Assembly (NCBI GenBank): GCA_017434885.1
Contig: JAFSGE010000020.1
Span: 33,375-97,374, forward strand
Direction: 5' to 3'
Source: Lachnospiraceae bacterium
GTDB lineage: Bacteria; Bacillota; Clostridia; Lachnospirales; Lachnospiraceae
DNA: 64,000 nucleotides
Shown here: positions 43,502 to 53,544 of the stretch, in pieces
How positions within the stretch are numbered: the stretch's first letter is position 1
Layout of the letters: each line of letters begins with the position of its first letter
Translations under genes and position numbers: made by a program
Notes under the pieces: generated by a model
What the model was told of the DNA's origin: nothing
Seen by the model: only the letters and a program-made list of their open reading frames with translations
The model's database searches: none

Positions 43502-44170
43502 ATGTCTTTTGAAGAAAAGAAAGATGCTGAATTAAGTAATGAGGTAAAAAGCATGTACGATGATATGCATGCCCCTGATACATGGAAACAGGAGACACTT
43601 CTTAAAATGCAGGAAGAAGCTTTACGCGTGGAATCAGAAAAAAAGGTGCAAAAAGCAGATGACAACATAAAAAAGAAAAAAGTAACTCCGGTTCATCTGA
43701 TAGCTGCTACGGCGGGCCTTTGTGCAGCAGCAATTTGTTTGTTCCTGATTTTACCTAAAGGAGCGTCCTATGTAACACCTATGGAAGACGGTGCTTATTA
43801 TGATACGGTTGAATTAAAGGACGGGGAAATCCATTTCGTGTCAAACAGGGTTGCAATATCTATTTCTCCCAATGCAGGAAATGCATTTGATACCAAAGAA
43901 GAAGCGGAAGAAAATACAGCAGAAGTTTTACTTGCCAAAAGCGGTGGCATGATTACCTTTGAAAAAACAGGAAATCAGAAATTGCCTCAGATTGCAGAGG
44001 ATAGCTGGTCATATATCGGGGAACAGAAAATCTATGTTACTGTACTAAAGAAAGATGAGATTCGCTATCAGGCGGTTTATGAAAAAGGTGGAGAAACCTA
44101 TGAAGTGATTGGCGAGGGTGTAACACAAAAAGAATTTATAGATGAGCTCTATGACAGAATTACAGAGTAA
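43502..44170 (+). CDS. Single-pass membrane protein, probable anti-sigma factor
   Basis: A 222-residue protein of unrecognised family. Residues 1-62 are cytoplasmic, charged and helical (YDDMHAPDTWKQETLLKMQE); one span follows (IAATAGLCAAAICLFLILP, ~64-84); the remaining ~135 residues are extracytoplasmic beta-rich, with a DUF4367/DUF4179-like feel. The order sigma factor then single-pass membrane protein, two bases apart, is the classic arrangement for an anti-sigma regulator that holds the sigma factor at the membrane. No zinc-binding HxxxCxxC motif is present. Function assigned from context and topology only. Confidence 0.68.
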   Translation: MSFEEKKDAELSNEVKSMYDDMHAPDTWKQETLLKMQEEALRVESEKKVQKADDNIKKKKVTPVHLIAATAGLCAAAICLFLILPKGASYVTPMEDGAYYDTVELKDGEIHFVSNRVAISISPNAGNAFDTKEEAEENTAEVLLAKSGGMITFEKTGNQKLPQIAEDSWSYIGEQKIYVTVLKKDEIRYQAVYEKGGETYEVIGEGVTQKEFIDELYDRITE

Positions 44171-44259
44171 AAGATATATAAATTTTTTTTTTAGATTGAA
44201 ACTTTTTATGTTTTTGCACAGTGTTAATAATAGAAAGGCAAAACAGAGGAGGATAAAAA

Positions 44260-46800
44260 GTGAAATATAGGAATTTGTTAAAAAGAGGAATTGTAACCAT
44301 TCTTGCGGCGTCTATGCTGCTGACCGGCTGTGGTGGAGGGACTGCCGGAGAAGAAAGTGCGGCAGTGGAAGAAACGGAAGAAAATGAAAAAGAAGAAGCT
44401 TCCGATATCAAAGCGGCAGAAGGTGAAGAAACAACAGAAGAAAAAATGAGCGAAGTTGCAGATAGCGACGGGGAAAGTGCTGCGGCAGGAAACAGTGAAC
44501 TTGCCGATGCGCTTCGAAAAAAATATGCGGGAGCAGAAGCCGGAGAATTTGACGGCAATGTAATTAAGGTGGACAGAGGTGATTCCATTAAATTGGAAAT
44601 CGGCTTTAATCCATGGGATGGTGACGAAAGCATTTATGAAAGTATTGTATTTTATCAGGATGCAGAACTTAAATATCCTGTGGAAGTGGGAATGTATGAT
44701 TATAATATGGATGATGGAATTCTTACTATTGAACCGCCTTACTACGGAATTAATGAAATGTATTCCACAGAAATTGATTTGAGTCATTTGAGTGGTAATT
44801 ACTTAAATGAGAATGAAGATCCCGCATGGGGAACACTTTCCCAATATTATATGGCCTCTTATGTAGATTTGCAGACAGGAGAAGCGTTGCAGACGCCTAA
44901 TATTACAGTGGTAAAGATTAACCATGAAATTACCACGGCGCCTCAGCTTACTTTTTCCCAGACAGATGACGGTTATGCAAAATTTACATGGAAGGAAGTA
45001 CCCGGAGCAGAAGGTTATCTGTTATTTATGATTAACAAGGATGAAACCGGATTTTGGGAATATAATGATGTTTTTGCAGATGTAAAGGGAACAGAATGGA
45101 CAAGCGATGTGGAAGACCATGAGTTTGAAGAGAGTATTCTGACTTTAAACGAGCGTTTCGTGCAGTATTATACTTCTGCGGATGATTTGGCATGGATGGA
45201 AGAAAACGGTGATTTCCTTGCCGAGTTTGAACTGGATGATATTGCGTATGATGAATATTATGGTGAATATTTTGGCATGGTAGCATATAACAGTGAAGGC
45301 TGTTCGGCTATGAGCAATACCTTAAGTGCCATGGACTTAGCGCATATGCTTCCTTATGAAAGAGCACGGTTTGCCAATGAAGAATTTATTTTTGATATTG
45401 AAGGAACCCTTGACCTGCCTGCAACCATCAGTGTTACTATGTGTGACGGCAGTACTGCGCAGAAAGTAATCTCTTATGACTTTGATAATATTGTAAAGGA
45501 CGAGTCCTTTGACGGTTATAAAATTAAAGCAAAGGGTATCAATACTCCTTTTGAAGATGAGTTTTCCGTATATCTGGTGAATTGGGATACCTTAGAAACC
45601 GATATGGCAGAGATTCAGGACAGACAGGAAAAACTGATGAACAAGGGCGGTAACGTGGCACCGTCTTTGGAAGTAGAAGAAGGTGCGCCTGAGCAGAATG
45701 AAGAACCTGCAAAAGAGGATTCTGAGCCGGAAGAAGAGGAGCCTGTAAAAGCGGAAGAAACAGAAGAAGAAAAGCCGGAGGAGAGCTCTGATGCAGAAGA
45801 AAAAAGCGAATTAAATACGGAAGAAATGTTAGAAATTGAAATAACAGCAAACTCCGCCATGAGTGAATACATTGCCCTTCATATGCTTGAGACCGAAGAA
45901 GCAATTTATCTTTCCGATTTTCCTGAAGCGGCCGACACTCAGCAGATAGTGGATGCTTTCTTTGAAGCGCAGTATCAGAATCCTTTGATTTTGGGTGTAC
46001 AGGGAGGAAGTATTGACCCGGAACAAAGAATTTTGTATGTGCAATATGATTTTGATAAGGAAACCACTGCAAAGAAACAGAAGGCCATAGAAGAAAAAGT
46101 TGCAGAAATTGCAGAAGAAATTATTACAGAGGATATGAGCGATGCAGAGAAAGGCCTGGCTATCAATACTTACCTTTGTGAAAATGCCTATTATGATGAT
46201 GCGGCATTGGAAAATGCAGAGAAATATTCTTTCACACAGGTAGATGAAGATTTCTATGATTCTTTTACTGCGTATGGTATTTTAGTTGACGGAGTAGGGG
46301 TTTGTGCCAGCTATTCGGCATCCTTTAAGTTACTTGCCGATGCGGCAGGTCTTGAAAGTATTGTAGTAACCGGTTATCTGGACGGTAGTGTTCCCCATGC
46401 ATGGAACAAAGTAAAACTTGACGGTGACTGGTATATTGTGGATGCTACAAATAATGATAATGAAATGATTCAGAATGCACTTCTGAATTTATCTGATAAA
46501 GCGGCGGCCGGAACACTGGTGGAAAATGACAGCTTTGCAATTGATAATAATCTTTACGATTATGCGGCGGGAACCGATGAACTGGAACATTATCATGCAA
46601 CAGACAGATTCTTTGATAAAGAAGCTGTTGCAGGAGAGTTAGCAGAACTTCTTAGCAACGAGGGAAGTGCAGTTCTTCGTACCGATTATGATATTGATGA
46701 TGAAATGTTTTATGAAATTGCACAGGAGACAGCGAATCAGGCAGGTGTTAATTTGAACGGATTTTACTGGATGGGTGTGATTCATTTGGTAGAACAATAA
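44260..46800 (+). CDS. Large transglutaminase-domain lipoprotein
   Basis: An 846-residue secreted lipoprotein. The signal peptide ends with the lipobox LLTGC (Cys ~24), followed by a Glu-rich low-complexity stretch, beta-sandwich domains (one fibronectin-like near residues 215-360), a second very acidic Glu/Pro-rich linker (~465-525) and a C-terminal transglutaminase-like domain with Cys in GVGVCASYSASFKLLADAAG, His in VPHAWNKVKLDGDWYIVDAT and the following Asp. Start is GTG 44260 after AGGAGG. It lies downstream of the sigma/anti-sigma pair and may be their target. Surface protein processing or crosslinking is plausible; substrate unknown. Confidence 0.85.
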   Translation: MKYRNLLKRGIVTILAASMLLTGCGGGTAGEESAAVEETEENEKEEASDIKAAEGEETTEEKMSEVADSDGESAAAGNSELADALRKKYAGAEAGEFDGNVIKVDRGDSIKLEIGFNPWDGDESIYESIVFYQDAELKYPVEVGMYDYNMDDGILTIEPPYYGINEMYSTEIDLSHLSGNYLNENEDPAWGTLSQYYMASYVDLQTGEALQTPNITVVKINHEITTAPQLTFSQTDDGYAKFTWKEVPGAEGYLLFMINKDETGFWEYNDVFADVKGTEWTSDVEDHEFEESILTLNERFVQYYTSADDLAWMEENGDFLAEFELDDIAYDEYYGEYFGMVAYNSEGCSAMSNTLSAMDLAHMLPYERARFANEEFIFDIEGTLDLPATISVTMCDGSTAQKVISYDFDNIVKDESFDGYKIKAKGINTPFEDEFSVYLVNWDTLETDMAEIQDRQEKLMNKGGNVAPSLEVEEGAPEQNEEPAKEDSEPEEEEPVKAEETEEEKPEESSDAEEKSELNTEEMLEIEITANSAMSEYIALHMLETEEAIYLSDFPEAADTQQIVDAFFEAQYQNPLILGVQGGSIDPEQRILYVQYDFDKETTAKKQKAIEEKVAEIAEEIITEDMSDAEKGLAINTYLCENAYYDDAALENAEKYSFTQVDEDFYDSFTAYGILVDGVGVCASYSASFKLLADAAGLESIVVTGYLDGSVPHAWNKVKLDGDWYIVDATNNDNEMIQNALLNLSDKAAAGTLVENDSFAIDNNLYDYAAGTDELEHYHATDRFFDKEAVAGELAELLSNEGSAVLRTDYDIDDEMFYEIAQETANQAGVNLNGFYWMGVIHLVEQ

Positions 46801-46844
46801 GGGTAGGTAAAATAAAGCAGGCGAAATACTTATAAAAGCACGAG

Positions 46845-46874
46845 CCGTCATATCTTAGTATATGGCGGTTTTTT
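46845..46874 (+). terminator. Intrinsic terminator after the transglutaminase lipoprotein
   Basis: CCGTCATAT pairs with ATATGGCGG (one G-U), followed by six T. An outer CGAGC/GCTCG pair flanks it. Confidence 0.85.
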
Positions 46875-46898
46875 GCTCGCGTGGAAGGAAATTTTGTC

Positions 46899-46927
46899 TT
46901 GATTTTTATAATGTGGTTTAGTATAGT
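46899..46927 (+). promoter_or_regulatory. Promoter of plsX-acpP
   Basis: TTGATT (46899-46904), 17-bp spacer, TATAGT (46922-46927), 29 bp ahead of plsX. Confidence 0.6.
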
Positions 46928-46956
46928 AGAATAGGTATGTAAATGGAGGTAAGTTT

Positions 46957-47970
46957 ATGGCAGAAATGGTAAAAGTTGCAGTAGACGCTATGGGCGGTGA
47001 CAATGCCCCTGTTGAAATTGTAAAAGGTGCAATTGACGCGGTAAATGAAGCTGCGCAGGTAAAAGTTTTTCTGGTAGGACAGGAAGACGTTGTGAAGCAG
47101 GAACTTTCCAAATATACATATAATCAGGAACAGATAGAAGTGGTAAATGCCACAGAAGTGATTGAAACAGCAGAGCCTCCGGTTATGGCGATTCGCAGAA
47201 AGAAGGATTCCTCTATTGTAGTAGCCATGAATCTTGTAAAGGACGGTACTTGTGATGCTTATGTTTCTGCAGGAAGCACAGGAGCGACATTGGTAGGCGG
47301 ACAGGTGATTGTGGGCAGAATCAAAGGCGTGGAACGTCCTCCTCTTGCGCCCCTTATTCCGACAGAGACAGGCTGTGCACTGCTAATTGATTGTGGAGCG
47401 AATGTTGATGCAAGACCTTCTCATCTGATTCAGTTTGCAAAGATGGGTTCCGTATATATGGAGCACGTTGTAGGTATAAAAAATCCTAAAGTGGCTATTG
47501 TAAATAACGGTGCTGAGGAAGAAAAAGGGAATGCTCTTGTAAAAGAAACCTTCCCTTTATTGAAAAATTGTCCCGATATTAATTTTATCGGAAGCATTGA
47601 AGCGATAGATATTCCTTCCGGTTATGCAGATGTTATTGTCTGTGAAGCCTTTGTGGGAAATGTTATTTTGAAATTATATGAAGGGGTAGGCGGCACTCTG
47701 ATTAAGATGGTAAAACAGGGCATGATGACTTCCCTTCGCAGTAAAATCGGAGCACTTCTTGTAAAACCTGCTTTGAAGCAGACTTTAAAGGCATTTGACC
47801 TTGAACAGTACGGTGGTGCGCCGCTTCTTGGACTTAACGGTCTTGTAGTTAAGACCCACGGAAGTTCCAAAGCAGTAGAAATTAAGAATTCTATTCTGCA
47901 GTGTATTACATTTACAGAACAGAATATTAATGAAAAAATAAAAGAAAAAATTACAATGGAAGAAAAGTAA
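46957..47970 (+). CDS. plsX: Phosphate acyltransferase PlsX
   Basis: A 337-residue enzyme transferring acyl groups from acyl carrier protein to phosphate, giving acyl phosphate for membrane phospholipid synthesis. [20 protein letters not shown] at the N-terminus, [14 protein letters not shown], the stretch [11 protein letters not shown], and [19 protein letters not shown] are PlsX signatures. GGAGGT precedes ATG 46957. acpP follows 16 bp downstream, matching its acyl donor. Peripheral membrane protein. Confidence 0.97.
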   Translation: MAEMVKVAVDAMGGDNAPVEIVKGAIDAVNEAAQVKVFLVGQEDVVKQELSKYTYNQEQIEVVNATEVIETAEPPVMAIRRKKDSSIVVAMNLVKDGTCDAYVSAGSTGATLVGGQVIVGRIKGVERPPLAPLIPTETGCALLIDCGANVDARPSHLIQFAKMGSVYMEHVVGIKNPKVAIVNNGAEEEKGNALVKETFPLLKNCPDINFIGSIEAIDIPSGYADVIVCEAFVGNVILKLYEGVGGTLIKMVKQGMMTSLRSKIGALLVKPALKQTLKAFDLEQYGGAPLLGLNGLVVKTHGSSKAVEIKNSILQCITFTEQNINEKIKEKITMEEK

Positions 47971-47986
47971 GAAAGGAAATGTAACA

Positions 47987-48217
47987 ATGGAATTTGAAAA
48001 ATTAAAAAAAGTAATTGCTGACGTGTTAAACGTTGATCCTGAAGAGATTTCAATGGAAACCACATTTGTAGATGATTTAGGAGCGGATTCCTTGGATATT
48101 TTTCAGATTATTATGGGATTAGAGGAAGAGTTCGATATCGAAATCCCTGCAGAGGATGCTGAAAGCATCACTACAGTGGAAGAAGCGGTTAATTTAATTA
48201 AAAATGCAGTTAATTAA
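47987..48217 (+). CDS. acpP: Acyl carrier protein
   Basis: A 76-residue acidic four-helix carrier for fatty acid synthesis. The phosphopantetheine attachment Ser lies in [19 protein letters not shown], the standard DSL motif (Ile in place of the usual Val after it). Length and charge match AcpP. It lies between plsX and rnc and is followed by a hairpin terminator that should set a high acpP-to-rnc ratio. Confidence 0.96.
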   Translation: MEFEKLKKVIADVLNVDPEEISMETTFVDDLGADSLDIFQIIMGLEEEFDIEIPAEDAESITTVEEAVNLIKNAVN

Positions 48218-48220
48218 TGA

Positions 48221-48245
48221 AAAGCCCTTTTAAAAAGGGCTTTTT
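48221..48245 (+). terminator. Intrinsic (possibly partial) terminator between acpP and rnc
   Basis: AAAGCCCTTT and AAAGGGCTTT form a 10-bp stem with a 3-nt loop and a short T-run. Partial read-through is expected because rnc-smc-ftsY shows no strong promoter of its own. Confidence 0.85.
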
Positions 48246-48296
48246 AACTTCATAGGAAGTATTTTGCCGGAAATGGATGAATGGAAGGGGTAGCTC

Positions 48297-48983
48297 ATGC
48301 TTGCGATAAGTAACAGTGCAGAATTGGAAAAGAAAATCGGTTATGAATTTAAAGATAAAAGTCTGCTTAGACAGGCTTTGACGCACAGTTCTTTTTCCAA
48401 TGAACAAAGAATCAATAAACTGAAAAATTATGAAAGACTTGAATTTTTGGGTGATGCTGTGCTTGAACTGGTATCCAGTAAGTTCTTTTTTACTGAGAAT
48501 CCTGATATGACAGAAGGGCAGATGACCAAAATGCGTTCTTCCATGGTATGTGAGCAGGCACTTGCTTTTTGTGCAAAGGATATTCAGCTTGGAGATTATC
48601 TGCTTTTGGGAAAAGGAGAGGAAGCAACCGGAGGAAGAATGAGAGAATCAATTATTGCCGATGTGATGGAGGCAATAATCGGAGCCATTTATCTTGACGG
48701 AGGCTTTGAGGAAGCTGAAAGGTTTATCCTTAAGTTTATTTTGTCCGATTTGGGAAGTAAGCAATTATTTTATGACAGCAAAACTATTCTGCAGGAAAAA
48801 ATCCAAAAAGAAGGAAAAAGTCTGGTTTATGAATTAATAGAGGAAATCGGGCCTGACCATGATAAGCAGTTTACGGTAGAAGCGGTTGTTGACGGAAAAG
48901 CCTTGAGCAGAGGCGTTGGCAGAACCAAAAAGGCGGCAGAACAGAAAGCAGCCTATGAAGTACTTATTGAATGGGAGAAATAG
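48297..48983 (+). CDS. rnc: Ribonuclease III
   Basis: A 228-residue double-strand-specific endonuclease processing rRNA and mRNAs. The signature ERLEFLGDAVLELVSSKFFF contains catalytic Glu/Asp residues, with a second acidic cluster in ADVMEAIIGAIYLDGGFEEA. A C-terminal double-stranded RNA-binding domain (residues ~155-227) ends GVGRTKKAAEQKAAYEVL. The smc gene starts seven bases downstream, a conserved Firmicute order. Confidence 0.96.
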   Translation: MLAISNSAELEKKIGYEFKDKSLLRQALTHSSFSNEQRINKLKNYERLEFLGDAVLELVSSKFFFTENPDMTEGQMTKMRSSMVCEQALAFCAKDIQLGDYLLLGKGEEATGGRMRESIIADVMEAIIGAIYLDGGFEEAERFILKFILSDLGSKQLFYDSKTILQEKIQKEGKSLVYELIEEIGPDHDKQFTVEAVVDGKALSRGVGRTKKAAEQKAAYEVLIEWEK

Positions 48984-48990
48984 TGATTAT

Positions 48991-51900
48991 ATGTATCTTA
49001 AAAGTATAGAAATCCATGGATTTAAATCCTTTGCAAATAAAATTGTATTTAAATTCCACAACGGAATCACCGGCATCGTAGGACCTAACGGAAGCGGTAA
49101 AAGTAACGTTGCCGATGCGGTTCGCTGGGTGCTTGGTGAACAGAGAATCAAACAGCTTCGTGGTGCCTCCATGCAGGATGTTATTTTCTCCGGTACAGAA
49201 CTGAGAAAGCCTTTGGGATACGCATATGTAGCTATTACTCTGGATAATTCTGACCATCAGCTTGCCATTGATTATGATGAAGTAACTGTGGCAAGAAGAA
49301 TTTACCGTTCCGGTGAAAGTGAATATTTGTTAAACGGTACTATATGTCGTTTGAAAGATGTCAATGAACTCTTTTATGATACGGGTATCGGTAAGGAAGG
49401 TTATTCCATTATCGGACAGGGGCAGATTGACAAAATTTTGAGTGGTAAGCCGGAAGAGAGACGTGAGCTTTTTGATGAAGCTGCCGGTATTGTTAAATTT
49501 AAAAGACGAAAAGTAGCAGCACAGAAGAAATTAGAGGATGAAAAGCAGAACCTGATTCGTGTAAACGATATTCTCTCCGAATTGGAAAAGCAAATCGGAC
49601 CTTTGGAAAAACAGTCTGAGGTTGCAAAAGTATATTTGAAGAAAAAAGAAGAGCTAAAAACACTGGATGTAAATGTGTTTTTGCTTGAAAATGTCAGATT
49701 GCAGGAACAGCTGAAAGCTGCTGACGAAAAGTATGCCATTGCAAGCGGTGACTTACAAAGTACATCGGAGCAGTACGAAAAAATCAAAGAAGAGTATGAA
49801 CAGATTCAGGGACAAATTGAAATGCTGGATGAGACCATTGAGCAGAGCAGAAGTATGCTTACGGACACCAGCGTTCTTCGCGGAAAACTGGAAGGCGAAA
49901 TTAATGTCTTGAAAGAACAGATTAAGTCCGCAAAAAGTAATGAAGAACATTTATTGTCCCGTAAGGAAGCTGTTCAGAAGGAAATCGACGAAAAATCCGG
50001 CGATAAAGCAGGAATTCTGACTGATAAAGACGTTATCGACAAGCAGGTTGCCGAGATTGAAAACAGCCGGAACGAAGCAAGAGAAAAACTGCTTGCCGTA
50101 CAAAATAAAATTGAAGAACTGAACAATAATATTGAAAGTGGTAAGAATACGATTATTGATGCGCTTAATTCCAGGGCAACCATTAAGACTAAGCTGGGCC
50201 GTTATGACACCATGACGGAGCAGATTAACATCCGTAAAGCGGAGCTTACCTCAAGACTCCTTCGCATCAAATCCGATGAAGCTCAGCAGGAAGCTGAAAT
50301 GAAGAAGATGCAGGGTGAGTTTGAAAAAATCAATGACATCATTCGTAATTTGAACGATGCCATCACATCCAAAGAAGAACAACTTTCCCTGATGAAAGAG
50401 GAACTTTCTGCCAAGGATCAGAAACTGCGCGATACGCAGGTGAGTTATCATCAGGAAAAGTCTAAATTAGAAGCATTGTCCAACCTGACAGAGCGTTACG
50501 AAGGCTATGGCGGCAGCGTAAAGCGTGTTATGGAGCAAAAGGACAAAGAAAAAGGAATCATAGGTGTTGTTGCCGATATTATTAAGGTTGATAAGAAATA
50601 CGAAACAGCCATCGAAACAGCACTTGGCGGTAACATTCAAAACATCGTAACGGATGACGAAGAAACGGCCAAGAGAATGATTGCATTTTTAAAACAGAAT
50701 AAGGGCGGACGTGCCACATTCCTGCCCCTTACCAGCATTACCAATCCCCAAGAATTCAAAAATCCGGAAGCACTGAAAGAAAAAGGCGTTATCGGCATGG
50801 CGGATGAACTGGTTCACATTGAGGACAGATACAAAAACGTGGCAAAGGCCATGCTTGGCCGTATCGTTGTTGTAGATAACGTGGACAATGCGGTAAAAAT
50901 AGCAAGAAAGTTTGATTACGGAATCCGTATGGTTACCATTGAAGGAGAACTTTTGGTACCCGGAGGTGCAATCAGCGGTGGTGCGTTCAAGAATAACAGT
51001 AATCTTCTGGGACGAAGAAGAGAAATGGAAGAATTGGAAGCGAAGGTTAAGAAGCTTCTGAAAGAAATTGACAGCATTCTTGAAGATATTGCACAGACCA
51101 AGGAAAACAGAAATAAACTTCGTCTTGCCATTGAAGAAGATAAATCTGCACTGCAAAAGAAATTTATCGAGCAGAATACGGCAAGGCTGAATGTAATTAA
51201 AGCACAGGAGCGTAAGGAAGAAGCGTCTGAGGGCTCCATGGAACTGAAAGCGGAAGAGCGCGAGATTGAGAACCAAATACAGGAAATCCGTATCAACAAA
51301 GAGGCGATTCAGAAAGAACTGAGTGACTCTGAAGAATTGGAAAAACAGGTGGAAATCCAAATCAAAGAGTTTCAGGCACAGTTGGAAGAAAAGCGTTTGG
51401 AGGAATCCGAAGAATCAGCGCATGTTGCTTCATGGGATTTGGAAGTTGAAAAGATGCTTCAGCAGCAAGGTTTCCATCAGCAGAACGTAGACCGTATCAA
51501 TGGAGAAATTGCACGTTATGCGGCTGAAATGGCGGAAATTGAGGAAGGTCTTAAACAGTGTGTTGAAGACATTGCAAATAAAGAAAATAATATAACAGAA
51601 ATTGAACAGACCATTGCTGCATCCCATACGACACAGAGTGATGCGGAGTTAAAGCTTAAGGATGATATTGCAAAGAAGGAAGAACTCACTGCAAAACAGA
51701 AGAACTTCTTTACTGACAGAGAAACACTTGCAGAGCGTATGACGGCACTGGATAAGGAAGTATACCGTTTAAATGCCCAGAAAGAAAAATTCCAGGAAAT
51801 GCTGGAAGGCCAGATTAATTACATGTGGGATGAGTATGAAATCACATTGTCTGATGCAAGTAATCTACGTAATGAAGAAATGACTGATTTGTCTGCCATG

Positions 51901-52551
51901 AAGAAGGAAATTTCTTCATTAAAGGATCAGATTAAAAAGCTTGGTGACGTTAATGTAAATGCTATTGAGGACTTTAAGAATCTGATGGAACGTTATACTT
52001 TCTTAAAGACCCAGCATGATGATTTGGTTGAGGCAGAAAAGACTTTAGAGGGTATTATCGAAGAACTGGATACTGCCATGAGAAAGCAGTTCAATGAAAA
52101 ATTTGCCGAAATCAGCAGAGAGTTTGACAAAGTATTTAAAGAAATGTTCGGTGGCGGTAAGGGTACACTGGAACTGATTGAGGATGAAGATATTCTGGAG
52201 GCAGGTATTCGTATCATTGCACAGCCTCCCGGAAAGAAATTGCAGAACATGATGCAGCTATCCGGTGGAGAGAAGGCACTTACTGCAATTGCACTGTTAT
52301 TTGCTATTCAGAACTTAAAGCCTTCACCGTTCTGTCTTTTGGACGAAATTGAAGCGGCGCTTGATGAAAGTAATGTATCAAGATTTGCAAGATATTTACA
52401 TAAGCTTACCAAGAATACCCAGTTTATTGTCATTACCCACAGACGTGGTACTATGGAGCAGGTGGACAGACTGTATGGTATTACCATGCAGGAAAAGGGT
52501 GTATCCACACTGGTAAGTGTGAATTTGATTGATAAGGAGTTAGACGATTAA
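48991..52551 (+). CDS. smc: Chromosome segregation protein SMC
   Basis: A 1186-residue condensin ATPase. N-terminal Walker A is GPNGSGKSNVADAVRWVLGE; long coiled coils (~170-500 and ~680-1010) flank the hinge (~505-670, starting GYGGSVKRVMEQ); the C-terminal head carries the ABC signature LSGGEKALTAIALLF and Walker B FCLLDEIEAALDESNV. The start is ATG 48991 (MYLKSIEIHGFKSFA); upstream in-frame codons lie inside rnc. Its stop overlaps the ftsY start by one base (TAATG). Acts with ScpA/ScpB, which are not in this window. Confidence 0.97.
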   Translation: MYLKSIEIHGFKSFANKIVFKFHNGITGIVGPNGSGKSNVADAVRWVLGEQRIKQLRGASMQDVIFSGTELRKPLGYAYVAITLDNSDHQLAIDYDEVTVARRIYRSGESEYLLNGTICRLKDVNELFYDTGIGKEGYSIIGQGQIDKILSGKPEERRELFDEAAGIVKFKRRKVAAQKKLEDEKQNLIRVNDILSELEKQIGPLEKQSEVAKVYLKKKEELKTLDVNVFLLENVRLQEQLKAADEKYAIASGDLQSTSEQYEKIKEEYEQIQGQIEMLDETIEQSRSMLTDTSVLRGKLEGEINVLKEQIKSAKSNEEHLLSRKEAVQKEIDEKSGDKAGILTDKDVIDKQVAEIENSRNEAREKLLAVQNKIEELNNNIESGKNTIIDALNSRATIKTKLGRYDTMTEQINIRKAELTSRLLRIKSDEAQQEAEMKKMQGEFEKINDIIRNLNDAITSKEEQLSLMKEELSAKDQKLRDTQVSYHQEKSKLEALSNLTERYEGYGGSVKRVMEQKDKEKGIIGVVADIIKVDKKYETAIETALGGNIQNIVTDDEETAKRMIAFLKQNKGGRATFLPLTSITNPQEFKNPEALKEKGVIGMADELVHIEDRYKNVAKAMLGRIVVVDNVDNAVKIARKFDYGIRMVTIEGELLVPGGAISGGAFKNNSNLLGRRREMEELEAKVKKLLKEIDSILEDIAQTKENRNKLRLAIEEDKSALQKKFIEQNTARLNVIKAQERKEEASEGSMELKAEEREIENQIQEIRINKEAIQKELSDSEELEKQVEIQIKEFQAQLEEKRLEESEESAHVASWDLEVEKMLQQQGFHQQNVDRINGEIARYAAEMAEIEEGLKQCVEDIANKENNITEIEQTIAASHTTQSDAELKLKDDIAKKEELTAKQKNFFTDRETLAERMTALDKEVYRLNAQKEKFQEMLEGQINYMWDEYEITLSDASNLRNEEMTDLSAMKKEISSLKDQIKKLGDVNVNAIEDFKNLMERYTFLKTQHDDLVEAEKTLEGIIEELDTAMRKQFNEKFAEISREFDKVFKEMFGGGKGTLELIEDEDILEAGIRIIAQPPGKKLQNMMQLSGGEKALTAIALLFAIQNLKPSPFCLLDEIEAALDESNVSRFARYLHKLTKNTQFIVITHRRGTMEQVDRLYGITMQEKGVSTLVSVNLIDKELDD

Positions 52552-53486
52552 TGGGCGGTTTTTTCAGCAGATTGAAGGAAGGCTTAAGCAAGACAAGAAA
52601 AAATATTGTACAAGGAATTGATTCTGTTTTCAGCGGTTTTTCTTCTATTGATGAGGATTTTTATGATGAACTGGAAGAAATTCTGATTATGGGTGATATC
52701 GGTGTGAATGCCACCGGAAAGATTCTTGAAGATCTTCGCAGACAGGTAAAAGAAAATCATATCAAGGAACCGGCGCAGTGTAAGGAATTTTTGATTCAAA
52801 GCATTAAGGATCAAATGGCGGTAGGGGAAACGGCATATGAGTTTGAAAAAAAGCAGTCTGTGATACTTGTAATTGGTGTAAACGGAGTGGGTAAAACCAC
52901 TTCTGTAGGAAAGCTTGCAGGCATTTTAAAAGATCAGGGAAGAAAAGTGCTGATTGCAGCGGCAGATACTTACCGCGCAGCGGCAGGCGAACAGTTATCT
53001 GAATGGGCGCATCGTGCCGGAGTGGAGATGATTGGAGGCACGGAAGGCGCTGACCCGGCAAGTGTAGTGTATGATGCAGTAAATGCGGCAAAGGCTAGAG
53101 GTGTTGATGTGCTTCTCTGTGATACTGCAGGACGACTTCACAACAAAAAGAATCTGATGGAAGAACTGAAAAAAATAAACCGTATCATTGACAGAGAGTT
53201 TCCCGATGCACACAGGGAAAACTTGGTGGTGCTTGACGGAACAACAGGACAGAATGCGTTAAATCAGGCGAGAGAATTCGGAGAGACAGCCGACCTTACC
53301 GGCATTATTCTGACCAAAATGGACGGAACTGCTAAAGGCGGTATTGCCGTTGCCATTCAGTCGGAACTTCAGATTCCGGTGAAATATATCGGCGTTGGGG
53401 AAACCATAGAAGATTTACAGAAGTTTGATGCAAATCAATTTGTTAATGCATTGTTTGATGTGGGAGAACATTCGGAAGAAGAATAA
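52551..53486 (+). CDS. ftsY: Signal recognition particle receptor FtsY
   Basis: A 311-residue SRP GTPase receptor delivering ribosome-nascent chains to the membrane. It is a compact NG form without a long acidic A domain. G1 is GVNGVGKTTSVGKLAG, G2 DTYRAAAGEQL, G3 DTAGRLHNKKNLMEEL and G4 TKMDGTAKGG. Directly coupled to smc by TAATG. Partner Ffh is encoded 4.4 kb downstream. Confidence 0.97.
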   Translation: MGGFFSRLKEGLSKTRKNIVQGIDSVFSGFSSIDEDFYDELEEILIMGDIGVNATGKILEDLRRQVKENHIKEPAQCKEFLIQSIKDQMAVGETAYEFEKKQSVILVIGVNGVGKTTSVGKLAGILKDQGRKVLIAAADTYRAAAGEQLSEWAHRAGVEMIGGTEGADPASVVYDAVNAAKARGVDVLLCDTAGRLHNKKNLMEELKKINRIIDREFPDAHRENLVVLDGTTGQNALNQAREFGETADLTGIILTKMDGTAKGGIAVAIQSELQIPVKYIGVGETIEDLQKFDANQFVNALFDVGEHSEEE

Positions 53487-53544
53487 GAATGTGTGATTGT
53501 ATGGGAATATACGGATAAGGGAAAAGAAAGGTTTGGTGTTTTCA

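Noticed and set aside
44260-44330. Riboswitch-like leader before the transglutaminase lipoprotein
   Set aside because: The short T-rich leader (44171-44259) shows no structured aptamer-like pairing.
50689-51360. 223-codon minus-strand open frame
   Set aside because: Lies inside smc; Phe/Leu-rich translation is the antisense of coiled-coil codons.
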